Positions 1 to 8,057 are shown, numbered from the stretch's first letter. The stretch is 37,947 nt of DNA from Tannerellaceae bacterium (GCA_031269535.1 JAISZA010000142.1:1-37947); one strand, 5' to 3'. Made by a program: numbers and translations. Notes: generated from the sequence alone by a model not told the origin.

Positions 1-2
1 AA

Positions 3-83
3 CGTGAAGAACGTGAAAAAGAACGTGAAAATCTTCTTGCAGAAATAGCAAAATTAAAGAAAAATGATTTACGTAACATATAA
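3..83 (+). CDS. 3' end of a charged-tail protein, possibly Rpn/PD-(D/E)XK transposase-like (partial)
   Basis: Frame 3 is open from the window edge to a TAA at 81-83 and encodes 26 residues. The first part is an Arg/Glu/Lys repeat (REEREKEREN), followed by an amphipathic stretch LLAEIAKLKK. Tails of this kind close many Bacteroidota Rpn-family (PD-(D/E)XK nuclease 'transposase') proteins, which is why I suggest that family, but no catalytic part is in the window. It could be any protein ending in a charged coiled coil. No terminator was recognised downstream. Confidence 0.45.
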   Translation, partial: REEREKERENLLAEIAKLKKNDLRNI

Positions 84-192
84 AGAAAAAAGGTCATTAA
101 ACAAAGAAGAAAATTTATATCTTTCTTTATTAAACTGACGTATATAATGGAATTTGATTTGCACAATAAAGACAGACTTTGCCTGTACAGTA

Positions 193-429
193 TTATCTTG
201 ATGACGACCCCAACCCCAACGCCGCTTCGTGGACAAAAATTGCCGAAAATACATTCGCCAGTTTCCTGTGCGACTCCATCAGGTTGTTGATCCGAGCGAG
301 AAGCAGTTGTGAACCGAACGGCTTGGTCAGGTACGAGTCGGCGCCGCTTTTGTAGCCTTCCGTCTTGTCCTGAGCGCTGTCTTTGGCGGTAAGAAGTATG
401 ACGGGAATATGGCTTGTACGCAGGTCTTC
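193..429 (-). pseudogene. Response-regulator receiver fragment (two-component or hybrid sensor remnant)
   Basis: Read on the minus strand this 78-codon stretch begins with [16 protein letters not shown] and continues through [11 protein letters not shown] to [20 protein letters not shown]. This is the second half of a receiver domain: the beta-strand with the conserved Thr/Ala, the KPF lysine-proline, and the last helix. An in-frame TAG lies directly upstream and there is no start codon. The half with the phosphorylated Asp is missing, and so is any output domain. Similarity fades after about 65 codons (near 235). It is therefore a remnant cut at both ends. The linker style ([12 protein letters not shown]) is typical of hybrid two-component regulators of Bacteroides glycan loci, which is an inference. 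Confidence 0.75.
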
Positions 430-442
430 CTAAAATTTTTAT

Positions 443-463
443 GGGTGCATTTCAAATTGTCGC
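443..463. repeat. 21-base repeat shared with the palindromic element at 37254
   Basis: The 21 bases here differ at one position from 37254-37274, which form the left end of the palindromic element at the far end of the window. Here only this end is present; the palindrome core does not follow. It begins 13 bases from the point where the receiver fragment stops matching its family, so it may mark a deletion or insertion boundary. Confidence 0.6.
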
Positions 464-513
464 ATTGATTGTTCGATTATGGTAAATTTTCTGATATTTT
501 TAACCCGACTACC

Positions 514-2172
514 CTACCCTGCTCCAATCAAATCTTTTGCATGTTCGATGGCGATGTCGGAGATTTTGCTACCACTGAGCATCTTGGCAATTTCCATAAT
601 ACGTTCGTCGTTGTTTAATTTTCGTACTTTAGTGAATGTTGTAGTTGCATTATCTTCTTTGTATACAAGATAATGGGACTCTCCTTTTGCTGCGATTTGC
701 GGCAGATGTGTGATATTGATGACCTGTGCCTTTTCGGATAATTCCTTGATGATATTTCCCATTTTATCAGCCACTTCTCCCGATACGCCGGTATCTATTT
801 CGTCGAAAATAATCGTTGGCAAGTTAGTTCCTTTGACCAATAATGATTTTAGAGCTAACATCAAACGCGATATTTCACCGCCCGATGCTACCTTCGATAT
901 TTCTCTTGGCAGCATATCCCTGTTTGCCGAAAACAAAAATGTAATACTGTCTGCTCCATCGGACGAAAAATGTTCGGAATAAGTCAGTTCTATTTTAAAC
1001 ACAATGTTTGGCATTCCTAATAATTTAAGTAACGTAGAAACATGTTTTTCGACAGAAGGAATCGTTTTTTGACGTAAAACGGAAATCTGTTGCGATAGTT
1101 CCCTTATTTTGTCAAAATTATCGTTTACAGCCTTTTGCGTTTTGGAAATCATTTCATCGAAATTCTCTATTTCAGTCAATGAAATACCATAATTTTCCCG
1201 TATTTCAAGTAATTCGGTTACAGTAGCGACACGATGTTTTTGTTGCAAATCGTATATGACATTAAGCCGTTTTTCGACAACAGCCAAGCGTTCGGGATTG
1301 ATTTCCAGTACATCATTGATATGGTTTGCCTCTTCGCTTATATCCTTTATTTCGATCAAAATATTTTTCAGTCTGACAACAAGGTCGTTCGATGACAAAT
1401 GCACCTTCGACAAGTGATTAAGAATATTTTCCGCTTCTTTCAACATGTTTACGACGGATATTTCTTCATTCGACAACAGCGCCGTTAATTTTTCATACCC
1501 CGATTTTATTTCTTCAACATTCGAAAGTTCTTGAATTTCAATTTCCAAATCATTCTGTTCATCCGCTTTGAGATCTGCCTGCTGCAACTGCTCGAACTGG
1601 AATTTTATATAATCGTAATCCGCTTTTGCTTTGGCGCTACGGACAAGCAAATCTTCCAATTTTTTTTCTTCTACCTTGTATGCGTTGAAATATTTAATAT
1701 ATTCGTCTTTCAAATTTCCAAATTCTGTTACGGCGTCAATCACAGAAAGCTGAAACTTACTGCTCGATAACAGCAAATTTTGATGCTGTGAATGTATATC
1801 AAGCAATCGGTGAGATATATCTTTGATTATCGCTGCATTAACAGGCATATCGTTGATAAACGCCCGTGATTTTCCAGCGGGATTAATTGTCCGGCGGATA
1901 ATCAAATCCGGTTCATAATCAATATCATTTTCCGACAAAAAAGATTCCAGACCGTAACCTTCGATATGAAAAACGCCTTCGACAATACAATTTCGTGCAG
2001 TGTCTTTCAGCACATTGGAATCGGCGCGACCACCCAAAACAAGAGATAAAGCTCCCAACAAAATCGACTTTCCGGCTCCCGTTTCTCCGGTGATAATGCT
2101 CATACCTTCTGAAAAACTGATATTTAACTTATCTATCAGCGCATAATTTTCTACATTTAATTCTTTTAACAT
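514..2172 (-). CDS. recN: DNA repair protein RecN
   Basis: RecN is an SMC-like ATPase acting in double-strand-break repair by homologous recombination. The 552-residue product has the expected family length. Residues 29-36 (GETGAGKS) are the Walker A loop. The ABC signature SGGE lies at about 430-433 and the Walker B acidic pair (FDEIDTG) at about 457-458. The central 150-400 region is coiled coil with the short RecN-type head-to-head architecture. I chose the ATG at 2172 because the protein then begins MLKELNVENYAL, the normal RecN start; an in-frame start at 2235 would add 21 residues unlike the family. It is the last gene of a probable four-gene minus-strand run, 59 bases after yggS. Confidence 0.96.
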   Translation of the reverse strand: MLKELNVENYALIDKLNISFSEGMSIITGETGAGKSILLGALSLVLGGRADSNVLKDTARNCIVEGVFHIEGYGLESFLSENDIDYEPDLIIRRTINPAGKSRAFINDMPVNAAIIKDISHRLLDIHSQHQNLLLSSSKFQLSVIDAVTEFGNLKDEYIKYFNAYKVEEKKLEDLLVRSAKAKADYDYIKFQFEQLQQADLKADEQNDLEIEIQELSNVEEIKSGYEKLTALLSNEEISVVNMLKEAENILNHLSKVHLSSNDLVVRLKNILIEIKDISEEANHINDVLEINPERLAVVEKRLNVIYDLQQKHRVATVTELLEIRENYGISLTEIENFDEMISKTQKAVNDNFDKIRELSQQISVLRQKTIPSVEKHVSTLLKLLGMPNIVFKIELTYSEHFSSDGADSITFLFSANRDMLPREISKVASGGEISRLMLALKSLLVKGTNLPTIIFDEIDTGVSGEVADKMGNIIKELSEKAQVINITHLPQIAAKGESHYLVYKEDNATTTFTKVRKLNNDERIMEIAKMLSGSKISDIAIEHAKDLIGAG

Positions 2173-2179
2173 ATAATAA

Positions 2180-2234
2180 TTTACGATTTTTGATTTACGA
2201 CTTGGTCGGAACGCCAATTTAAAATCGTAAATCA
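2180..2234 (-). other. Intercistronic inverted repeats with two alternative stems
   Basis: Between yggS and recN, 2180-2190 is an exact inverted repeat of 2221-2231 (11 bases), and 2191-2200 is an exact inverted repeat of 2225-2234 (10 bases). The two stems share the right arm, so they cannot form together. The yggS stop codon lies in that arm and the recN start is 8 bases beyond the structure. Neither stem is followed by a T tract in the direction of transcription, so it is not an ordinary terminator. It could influence recN translation or mRNA processing; that is inference. Confidence 0.5.
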
Positions 2235-2927
2235 ATTTCTGTTTCCAAATATTGCAGATCCAACTCTCACAATTGTAGCGCCTTCCTCGATTGCAATTTC
2301 GAGGTCGGCGCTCATTCCCATTGACAGTTCACTGCTTTCGGACGAAACGATTCCTTCGGCTATTGCCCTGTCTCTCAAATCTCTCAGTCGTATATATGAC
2401 AAACGGACAGCCTCTGTGTCGGAATCAAAAAGACCAATGGTCATGAAACCTTTTAGTTTCAATGCATCACAGTTTCTCAACTCTTTCAGAAATGCAAAAA
2501 CCTCGTCGGGATTTAATCCAAATTTGCTTGTTTCGAAAGATGTATTAACCTGTACCATAACATCTAATGACCGTCCTTCTGCCTGAAAACGCCGGTCGAG
2601 CCGGTGCATTAATTCGACGCTGTCTAACGATTGAACGCAGTCGATACCGTATTTAACAACATCCCTTACTTTGTTGATTTGAAGATGTCCGATAAAATGG
2701 CGTTCGTACTTTAAATCAGATAATTCTGGATTTTTGACTGCAAACTCCTGCATCCTGTTTTCACCGAGTAAAGTTTTGCCCGATTCAATTGCAATACGAA
2801 TCTTGTCAGGACTAATTGTCTTTGTAGCAAGCAGTAATCTCACAGAATCCGCATCTCTTCCGGCTTGTTCGCACGCTGAAGCAATGCGATTCTGGATGTT
2901 TTTGATATTGCTGACTATATCGCTCAT
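2232..2927 (-). CDS. yggS: YggS/PLPBP family pyridoxal phosphate-binding protein
   Basis: Members of this family bind pyridoxal 5'-phosphate on a TIM-barrel fold resembling the N-terminal domain of alanine racemase. They help balance cellular vitamin B6 and amino-acid pools, and have no established catalytic reaction. The 231 residues match the family's length. Lys36 in LLATKTISPDKI is the PLP-binding lysine. HFIGHLQINKV, QSLDS, VQVNTSFETSKFG, GFMTIG and the C-terminal SMGMSADLEIAIEEGAT / VRVGSAIFG are the conserved blocks, the last holding the phosphate group. The gene starts 22 bases after the flavoprotein gene and precedes recN on the same strand. Confidence 0.95.
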   Translation of the reverse strand: MSDIVSNIKNIQNRIASACEQAGRDADSVRLLLATKTISPDKIRIAIESGKTLLGENRMQEFAVKNPELSDLKYERHFIGHLQINKVRDVVKYGIDCVQSLDSVELMHRLDRRFQAEGRSLDVMVQVNTSFETSKFGLNPDEVFAFLKELRNCDALKLKGFMTIGLFDSDTEAVRLSYIRLRDLRDRAIAEGIVSSESSELSMGMSADLEIAIEEGATIVRVGSAIFGNRN

Positions 2928-2949
2928 AATTAAGAGTTAACCGTTCCAA

Positions 2950-3900
2950 TCACCATTCGTTTGTTGATTTCAATTTTTTTAGAGCATCGTTGTATTCCGT
3001 AATGAGAGTTTTCATAATCGTCTCAACCGGTTCGATTTCCCTGATTAACGATGCGATTTGCCCTATCTCAAGTTCTCCTTTATCTAAATCGCCTTCGAAC
3101 ATGCCGGTTTTTGTACGTCCGCGTCCGATAAATTCCAACAATTCGTCCGCGCTTGCGCCCTTATCTTCAAGTTCTTTGACTTTGTCGAAAAATTCGTTTT
3201 TGATTAAGCGCGTCGGCGACAATTTTTTCAATGACAAGAGCGTATCGCCTTCGTTGAGGGTTGTACACAGCCGCTTAAACTCCACATTTGCAGAACTTTC
3301 TTCGGACAAAGCAAAACGAGTTCCCATCTGTACTCCGTCTGCGCCCAAACTCATGGCTGCCAATATTCCTGCGCCTGTTCCTATGCCGCCCGCCATAATC
3401 AACGGCAACGATATTGCCTTGCGTACTTGCGGAATAAGAGCAAAGGCGCTTGTTTCCTCGCGTCCGTTGTGTCCTCCGGCTTCGAAACCTTCGGCTACGA
3501 CAGCGTCTACTCCGGCATCTTCGGCTTTTTTGGCGAACTTCGAACTCGAAACAACATGTACAACCGTAATTCCATTGTCTTTTAACAGTTTAGTCCATGT
3601 CTTGGGATTGCCCGCCGAACTGAACACAATTTTTACTTTTTCCTCAAGAATGACTTTAATTATTCCGTCTATCTCCTGATATATCAGAGGAATATTCACA
3701 CCAAAAGGCGATTCTGTAGCCGCTCGACATTTTACGATATGTTCGCGCAGAAGTTCCGGCGTCATCGAACCGGCGCCCAAAAGTCCCAATCCACCATTGT
3801 TGCTCACTGCCGATGCCAGCCTCCAACCGCTACACCAAACCATTCCACCCTGAATGATAGGGTATTTTATCTTTAATAAATCTGTAACTTTATTATTCAT
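2950..3900 (-). CDS. NAD(P)H-dependent flavin oxidoreductase, FabK / nitronate monooxygenase family
   Basis: A 316-residue FMN-binding TIM-barrel protein. Visible motifs are the N-terminal KYPIIQGGM (residues 13-20), the NNGGLGLLGAG loop (34-44), FGVNIPL (66-72), FEAGGHNGREETS (139-151, with the His seen in FabK and nitronate monooxygenases), IMAGGIGTG (168-176) and ADGVQMGTRF (187-196), which bind FMN phosphate. The family includes enoyl-ACP reductase II (FabK) and nitronate monooxygenases, and sequence alone does not separate them here. FabK is plausible if the genome lacks another enoyl-ACP reductase. It lies 9 bases after the carboxyltransferase gene and 22 before yggS, so co-transcription is likely. 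Confidence 0.85.
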   Translation of the reverse strand: MNNKVTDLLKIKYPIIQGGMVWCSGWRLASAVSNNGGLGLLGAGSMTPELLREHIVKCRAATESPFGVNIPLIYQEIDGIIKVILEEKVKIVFSSAGNPKTWTKLLKDNGITVVHVVSSSKFAKKAEDAGVDAVVAEGFEAGGHNGREETSAFALIPQVRKAISLPLIMAGGIGTGAGILAAMSLGADGVQMGTRFALSEESSANVEFKRLCTTLNEGDTLLSLKKLSPTRLIKNEFFDKVKELEDKGASADELLEFIGRGRTKTGMFEGDLDKGELEIGQIASLIREIEPVETIMKTLITEYNDALKKLKSTNEW

Positions 3901-3909
3901 CTTGTAAAT

Positions 3910-5691
3910 TTAATTCAAAAATGCAAGTACTTGATTTTTTTCAACTTTCGTTCCTTGCGCCGTTTCTATCTGGACAATTTTGCCATCAGACAGGGCTTTG
4001 ACAGGTTCCAAACCGTAATATGCTTCAATATAGCAAATTATGTCGCCTTTTTTAAATTCGGAACCAATTACAGGAGCGGTAGATTTGTTTTCGATATCAT
4101 ACTGCCAAACAACTGTTCCCTTGCATGTTGCCTGTACCGGCTGGGCTTTGGGATATAACTCCTGAACTTTGGCAACATCGAAATTCGGCACTTCGACAAC
4201 TGGACGCGAAACTAACTTCGGCGCGCCGGCTTTTTCTTTTGCTGCTTCCAATTCCTGCAAAAATCGCTGTTTTGCAATACCCGATTTGTAATCTCTGTAT
4301 TGCCGGTCGTGCATGGCGAGTTCGAACAGTTCTTCGTTGTCGGCTCCGAAATCCCAATTGTTTTCTTTCATTTCCTTTTTATATTGCTCTAATGCATCAG
4401 GATAAGGATCTTGCGGATCGCCAGTATAAAATTCCAGACCTTTTTCTTCGACAATCTTGACTATTTCGGGAGCAAGAACGCCGGGAAGTTTGCCCATTTT
4501 TCCGGTTATCATGTTCATACTGTCTTTGTCGATGTTCGAAAAACGGGGTTCGCCTTTTGCCATTGAGAAAATATTCATCAATGCTATGTTCTTGACATAC
4601 TGACTGAACGGAGTTACCAATGGAGGATATCCGAGTTTGGGCCATACATATTCGACTTCCTGAAACAGTTGTACAACAAGATTATTTAAGGAAACTTCGG
4701 GCTTATTATTCTGACGCAGAGCCATATTGATCGCATTATGCATTCCTTTCAAGTCTGCCATCATGGATCCCATCATTCCTCCTGGCAAGCCACATCCTAC
4801 TAATAACGAAGTCATTACCTTGTTAGAAGGATCGATGAAATATCCCAGAAAATCGTCGATAAACGATTGTGTGAGGCGATTTGCTTCCATATATGCTTCC
4901 ATATTGATGTCAGGCACTGAAAAGCCTGCATCCCTGAGCATTGCCTGTATAGTTATGATGTCGGGATGAACCATTCCCCACGAAAGTGGTTCCATTGCTA
5001 CGTCAATGAAATCGACGCCTGCTTTTGCAACTTCGAGCATCGAAGCGACAGAAAATCCCGGTCCGCTATGTCCGTGATACTGAACAATTATATTCGGATA
5101 TTTGTCTTTTATTCCTTTCACAATCTGTCCGTTACTGTGTGGACGTCCAATTCCTGCCATATCTTTCAGACAAATTTCTTCTGCCCCTGCTTCAATCAGT
5201 ATTGATGCCATATTTACATAATATTCAACAGTGTGAATCGGTGAATATGTGATACATAAAGCAGCCTGCGGAATCATTCCGCCTTCTTTCGCATATTTGA
5301 TTGAGGGGATAATATTTCTCACATCGTTCAACCCGCAGAAAATTCTTGTAATATCCACTCCTTGAGCCTTTTTCACTTTATACATCAATTTTCTGACGTC
5401 GGCAGGCACCGGATACATTCTGATACCGTTCAATCCTCTGTCAAGCATATGTGTTTCAATACCAGCTTCATTAAATGGTTTTGTAAAAATTCTTACCGAT
5501 TTGTTCGGATTTTCGCCATACAGCAAATTCACTTGCTCCGACGCTCCGCCATTGGTTTCGACTCTCGCAAAACAACCCATTTCTACAATTACAGGAGCAA
5601 TTTGCTCCATTTGATCCGCACGAGGCACATATTTTCCCGAAGATTGCCACATGTCTCTATACAAAAGACTAAACTTAATTTCTCGTCTCAT
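3910..5691 (-). CDS. Carboxyltransferase, oxaloacetate decarboxylase alpha / pyruvate carboxylase B type, with atypical biotinyl-like domain
   Basis: The N-terminal part (about residues 5-300) is the TIM-barrel carboxyltransferase domain shared by oxaloacetate decarboxylase alpha, transcarboxylase 5S and pyruvate carboxylase. RDMWQS places the metal-binding Asp at 13, KDMAGI the carboxylated Lys at 176, and HGH the metal-binding His pair at 206 and 208. A PYC/OADA-type domain follows to about 460. The last 75 residues fold-match a biotinyl/lipoyl domain (KGDIICYIEA...VEKNQVLAFL), but where the biotin-accepting EAMKM motif should be, residues 556-560 read EAYYG, so the lysine is a tyrosine. 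If biotin is needed, it would have to be carried by another subunit not seen here. The length of 593 suits the family. Probably first gene of the run to recN, with a good promoter at 5790-5822. Confidence 0.88.
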   Translation of the reverse strand: MRREIKFSLLYRDMWQSSGKYVPRADQMEQIAPVIVEMGCFARVETNGGASEQVNLLYGENPNKSVRIFTKPFNEAGIETHMLDRGLNGIRMYPVPADVRKLMYKVKKAQGVDITRIFCGLNDVRNIIPSIKYAKEGGMIPQAALCITYSPIHTVEYYVNMASILIEAGAEEICLKDMAGIGRPHSNGQIVKGIKDKYPNIIVQYHGHSGPGFSVASMLEVAKAGVDFIDVAMEPLSWGMVHPDIITIQAMLRDAGFSVPDINMEAYMEANRLTQSFIDDFLGYFIDPSNKVMTSLLVGCGLPGGMMGSMMADLKGMHNAINMALRQNNKPEVSLNNLVVQLFQEVEYVWPKLGYPPLVTPFSQYVKNIALMNIFSMAKGEPRFSNIDKDSMNMITGKMGKLPGVLAPEIVKIVEEKGLEFYTGDPQDPYPDALEQYKKEMKENNWDFGADNEELFELAMHDRQYRDYKSGIAKQRFLQELEAAKEKAGAPKLVSRPVVEVPNFDVAKVQELYPKAQPVQATCKGTVVWQYDIENKSTAPVIGSEFKKGDIICYIEAYYGLEPVKALSDGKIVQIETAQGTKVEKNQVLAFLN

Positions 5692-5789
5692 AAAACTACC
5701 AATTTAATTTCAAAAAATATTGTCTATTAATAATTTACTTGTCTTAGATTTTGTTTTTTATTACTACAAAATACAGTCTAAAACGGTAG

Positions 5790-5822
5790 CAAAGTTAATT
5801 ATTTTATTGTAAAAATGACAAA
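5790..5822 (-). promoter_or_regulatory. Bacteroides-type promoter for the carboxyltransferase operon
   Basis: On the minus strand TTTG (5822-5819) is followed after 21 bases by TAACTTTG (5797-5790). This fits the Bacteroides consensus of TTTG at -33 and TAnnTTTG at -7 with normal spacing. It lies about 100 bases before the start at 5691. Confidence 0.65.
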
Positions 5823-5827
5823 AATAA

Positions 5828-5857
5828 TTGCGAAAATAAAAATTATATGTAATTTTG
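5828..5857 (+). promoter_or_regulatory. Bacteroides-type promoter for rpsU
   Basis: TTG at 5828-5830 is followed after 19 bases by TAATTTTG at 5850-5857, matching the -33/-7 Bacteroides pattern. Transcription would begin near 5864, giving a leader of only about 24 bases that starts at the Shine-Dalgarno sequence. The promoter is divergent from that of the carboxyltransferase operon, their -33 elements lying 6 bases apart. Confidence 0.6.
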
Positions 5858-5865
5858 CGCCCCAA

Positions 5866-5874
5866 AAGGAGGTG
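5866..5874 (+). promoter_or_regulatory. Strong Shine-Dalgarno sequence of rpsU
   Basis: AAGGAGGTG ends 13 bases before the rpsU ATG. No other gene I examined here shows such a match to the 16S rRNA tail; most are preceded only by A-rich sequence, as is normal in Bacteroidota. In this phylum the ribosome hides the anti-Shine-Dalgarno sequence with the help of bS21, the product of this gene, so a strong site here suggests self-regulation. Confidence 0.75.
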
Positions 5875-5887
5875 TTTTTAGAAACGT

Positions 5888-6079
5888 ATGATTATAGTAC
5901 CTATTAAAGAAGGTGAAAATATAGAAAGAGCGCTGAAAAAATTTAAACGTAAATTCGAAAAAACGGGAGTATTAAGAGAACTACGGTCGCGCAAAAATTT
6001 TACAAAAAAATCGGTAGTGCGCAGAGATGAAATGAAAAGTGCAGTCTATCGTCAAAAACTGAAATCAGAAGATTTTTAA
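5888..6079 (+). CDS. rpsU: 30S ribosomal protein bS21
   Basis: bS21 sits on the 30S platform next to the 3' end of 16S rRNA. The 63-residue product is typical: MIIVPIKEGENIERALKKF at the start, the basic FEKTGVLRELRSRKNF segment, and a basic tail. The gene has its own promoter (5828-5857), a strong Shine-Dalgarno sequence (5866-5874) and a terminator (6107-6138), so it is a monocistronic unit. In Bacteroidota bS21 takes part in sequestering the anti-Shine-Dalgarno sequence, which makes a leader of this kind a plausible sensor of bS21 level. Confidence 0.97.
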   Translation: MIIVPIKEGENIERALKKFKRKFEKTGVLRELRSRKNFTKKSVVRRDEMKSAVYRQKLKSEDF

Positions 6080-6106
6080 GTTTAAGTTAATGAATAAATT
6101 TATCCA

Positions 6107-6138
6107 AAAAGAGTACGATATGAAAGTCGTACTCTTTT
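6107..6138 (+). terminator. Rho-independent terminator after rpsU
   Basis: A perfect 12-base stem (6107-6118 with 6127-6138) closes an 8-base loop. The 3' arm ends in TTTT and is followed by GTATTTTG. It lies 28 bases after the rpsU stop. The A-rich 5' arm may let it work in both directions, also ending the convergent transcript of the regulator at 6189-7799. Confidence 0.8.
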
Positions 6139-6188
6139 GTATTTTGATACGACGGAGATTACATTGTGAAAAACATCAATATCATTTT

Positions 6189-7799
6189 TTACAGTCCGAT
6201 TTTCAGTATTCTTTTATCAAATTCGTCGCGGGAAATGAAAGCGCTGTTTCGAGCTTTTACACGGTAATTGTAGATTGTGCTTAGAGAATATCGAAGAAAA
6301 CCGGCAATTTTAACATTGTCATTGATACCTAAACGAATTAGAGCGAAGATTCTCAGTTCGGTATTCAGGAGTTCTCCCGGTTTCAGGACAATTTGTTCCT
6401 CTTTGATGCGCAAAGCATTAAATTCTTCGACAAACGAAGGATAAAGGCTTAAAAATATGCTGTCGAACTTCTTGTACAGTTCTTCCAGTTCGTTTTCGAT
6501 GAATGATGTCGATTGCAGTATTTTGAATAACTCGTCTTTATTGTTGTTTTTAGCATGTTTATATAAGATTTTGCGATAATTTTCCTGTTTTGTGATATAC
6601 GAAGAACATACATTGAAAAAATGTGCAATATACTCTTCCTTAATATGATTTGATTCGTTCAGGCTATTGTTCGCCTCAAGCAATTCGTTATTTAAATTGC
6701 TAAGTTTCACATTAGTGAGACTTATTTCCTGTCGGATACGGTTTAATCTTTTCATTTGGATATAAATATAACTTATTCCGGCAATGAGAAAAACGGAAAG
6801 AACGCTGATTAGGATCAGGAATCGCTGGAGCCGGCTTTTCTGGATGATTTCTTTTGCCCGATATGTTTCGTTAATAATAGGATAAATCATCGAAGCCTCT
6901 GACATCCGGTAACGTACATTACAGAAGACAGCATCGTCGATTGCGGTATTGAAAAACCGGTATGCCTGATCGACGTCGCCAATCTGGTAGTAAGTTAAGG
7001 CGAGACTTTGCAGTGAAGCATTGTCTTTGATACAGTTAATGATGTCGGTAATAATCGAAACGGCATAATATTTTTTTTGAAGTTCGACTTCGCCTTTATT
7101 TTTGTATAAACTGCCTAACAGATAAGCGATTTCGGCGCGTTCCGGATTTTTATCCGTCGTTATATCCAGCAATGACAAAAGGATATTTTCGACCTCTTCG
7201 CCTTTGAAAAGCATACGTTTAGCCTGTTCGATCCGGTAATGCAGCGATTGTGTATCAAGTATGAACAGGAGAGTGTCACGGTAAAATTCGCTTTGTTTGT
7301 AATAGACATAACTTTGATTGCTTTGCCCGTAGTGACTGCAAAAATTGGTGTACGTGTCATAATAAACGGGAAGCAGTCTGTAAGGCAGAGCGGTTTTATC
7401 AATACTTTTGAGCATTTCTTTCGCTTCGATATACATTCCTTTGGTCGAGTACAATGACGCCAGCAGTACTTCGCTTTCATATTGCAGTTCCTCATCTTCT
7501 AAATAAGAAGCAATATTCTTATTTTCAATGATGTAATATTCAGCGGAATCGGACTGATATTTTTTATATTCCTCATACAGTTTCAGATTTATATCATATC
7601 GCTGCTTTTGCGATAAATTGTTGATATTAAACATCTGTTTAAGGTCACGGATATTCTGCTCTTTGATAATGGCATAAGAATCTTTGTTGTCGATTATTTT
7701 ATTCAATAACATAAAGATAGAATCGTTAGCATTGCGAGCGTGCAGCTCTATTTTAGCAAAAAACAAAATTGCAATAAGCAACAAAAAAGTATTTTTCAT
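6189..7799 (-). CDS. TPR membrane regulator, DUF6377-like
   Basis: A 536-residue protein with a signal peptide (residues 1-21), a helical repeat region of TPR type (about 70-315; ALTYYQIGDVDQAYRFFNTA is one clear repeat), one transmembrane helix (327-348), a cytoplasmic coiled coil (about 350-390), and a C-terminal helical domain ending in a LuxR-like helix-turn-helix (about 483-518: ELRIFALIRLG...IAGFLRYSLSTIYNYRVKARN). This is the layout of the DUF6377 proteins often found beside SusC/SusD genes. It likely senses a periplasmic signal through the TPR part and acts on DNA through the inner domain. It is divergent from the SusC operon at 8058, so that operon is the probable target (inference from position). 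Confidence 0.8.
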   Translation of the reverse strand: MKNTFLLLIAILFFAKIELHARNANDSIFMLLNKIIDNKDSYAIIKEQNIRDLKQMFNINNLSQKQRYDINLKLYEEYKKYQSDSAEYYIIENKNIASYLEDEELQYESEVLLASLYSTKGMYIEAKEMLKSIDKTALPYRLLPVYYDTYTNFCSHYGQSNQSYVYYKQSEFYRDTLLFILDTQSLHYRIEQAKRMLFKGEEVENILLSLLDITTDKNPERAEIAYLLGSLYKNKGEVELQKKYYAVSIITDIINCIKDNASLQSLALTYYQIGDVDQAYRFFNTAIDDAVFCNVRYRMSEASMIYPIINETYRAKEIIQKSRLQRFLILISVLSVFLIAGISYIYIQMKRLNRIRQEISLTNVKLSNLNNELLEANNSLNESNHIKEEYIAHFFNVCSSYITKQENYRKILYKHAKNNNKDELFKILQSTSFIENELEELYKKFDSIFLSLYPSFVEEFNALRIKEEQIVLKPGELLNTELRIFALIRLGINDNVKIAGFLRYSLSTIYNYRVKARNSAFISRDEFDKRILKIGL

Positions 7800-7807
7800 T
7801 TCTCTGT

Positions 7808-7864
7808 CAAATCTACGGTTGATAATTTCCGACTACAAAAGTAATATATTTTTTCTATATTCAA
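7808..7864 (-). promoter_or_regulatory. Two overlapping Bacteroides-type promoters for the DUF6377-like regulator
   Basis: Minus-strand TACTTTTG (7843-7836) is preceded at 18 bases by TTG (7864-7862). A second match, TAGATTTG (7815-7808), is preceded at 20 bases by TTTG (7839-7836), which is part of the first -7 element. The inner promoter would give an almost leaderless transcript (ATG at 7799), the outer one a leader of about 30 bases. Which is used cannot be told from sequence. Confidence 0.5.
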
Positions 7865-8006
7865 GACGCTTCACTATTTTTTTTCTACTTTTCTACTACT
7901 TTTTTCACACATATAAGCAAGGTCTAATAATTTGTATAGAATAAATTGACCTGCACAGGTAACTACTTTTTCATTTGTAGCTTAACTTAAGCGAAATCGT
8001 ATTGTT

Positions 8007-8014
8007 TACATTTG
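8007..8014 (+). promoter_or_regulatory. Probable -7 element of the first SusC operon
   Basis: TACATTTG matches TAnnTTTG and lies 43 bases before the susC ATG. No TTTG is found at the normal 19-21 base distance (the nearest, at 7973-7976, is 30 bases away), which suggests a weak promoter needing an activator. That fits a locus induced by its glycan. Confidence 0.5.
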
Positions 8015-8057
8015 TGTAGAATTTTATTATAAATAATGACTTAATAAAAATGAGAAA

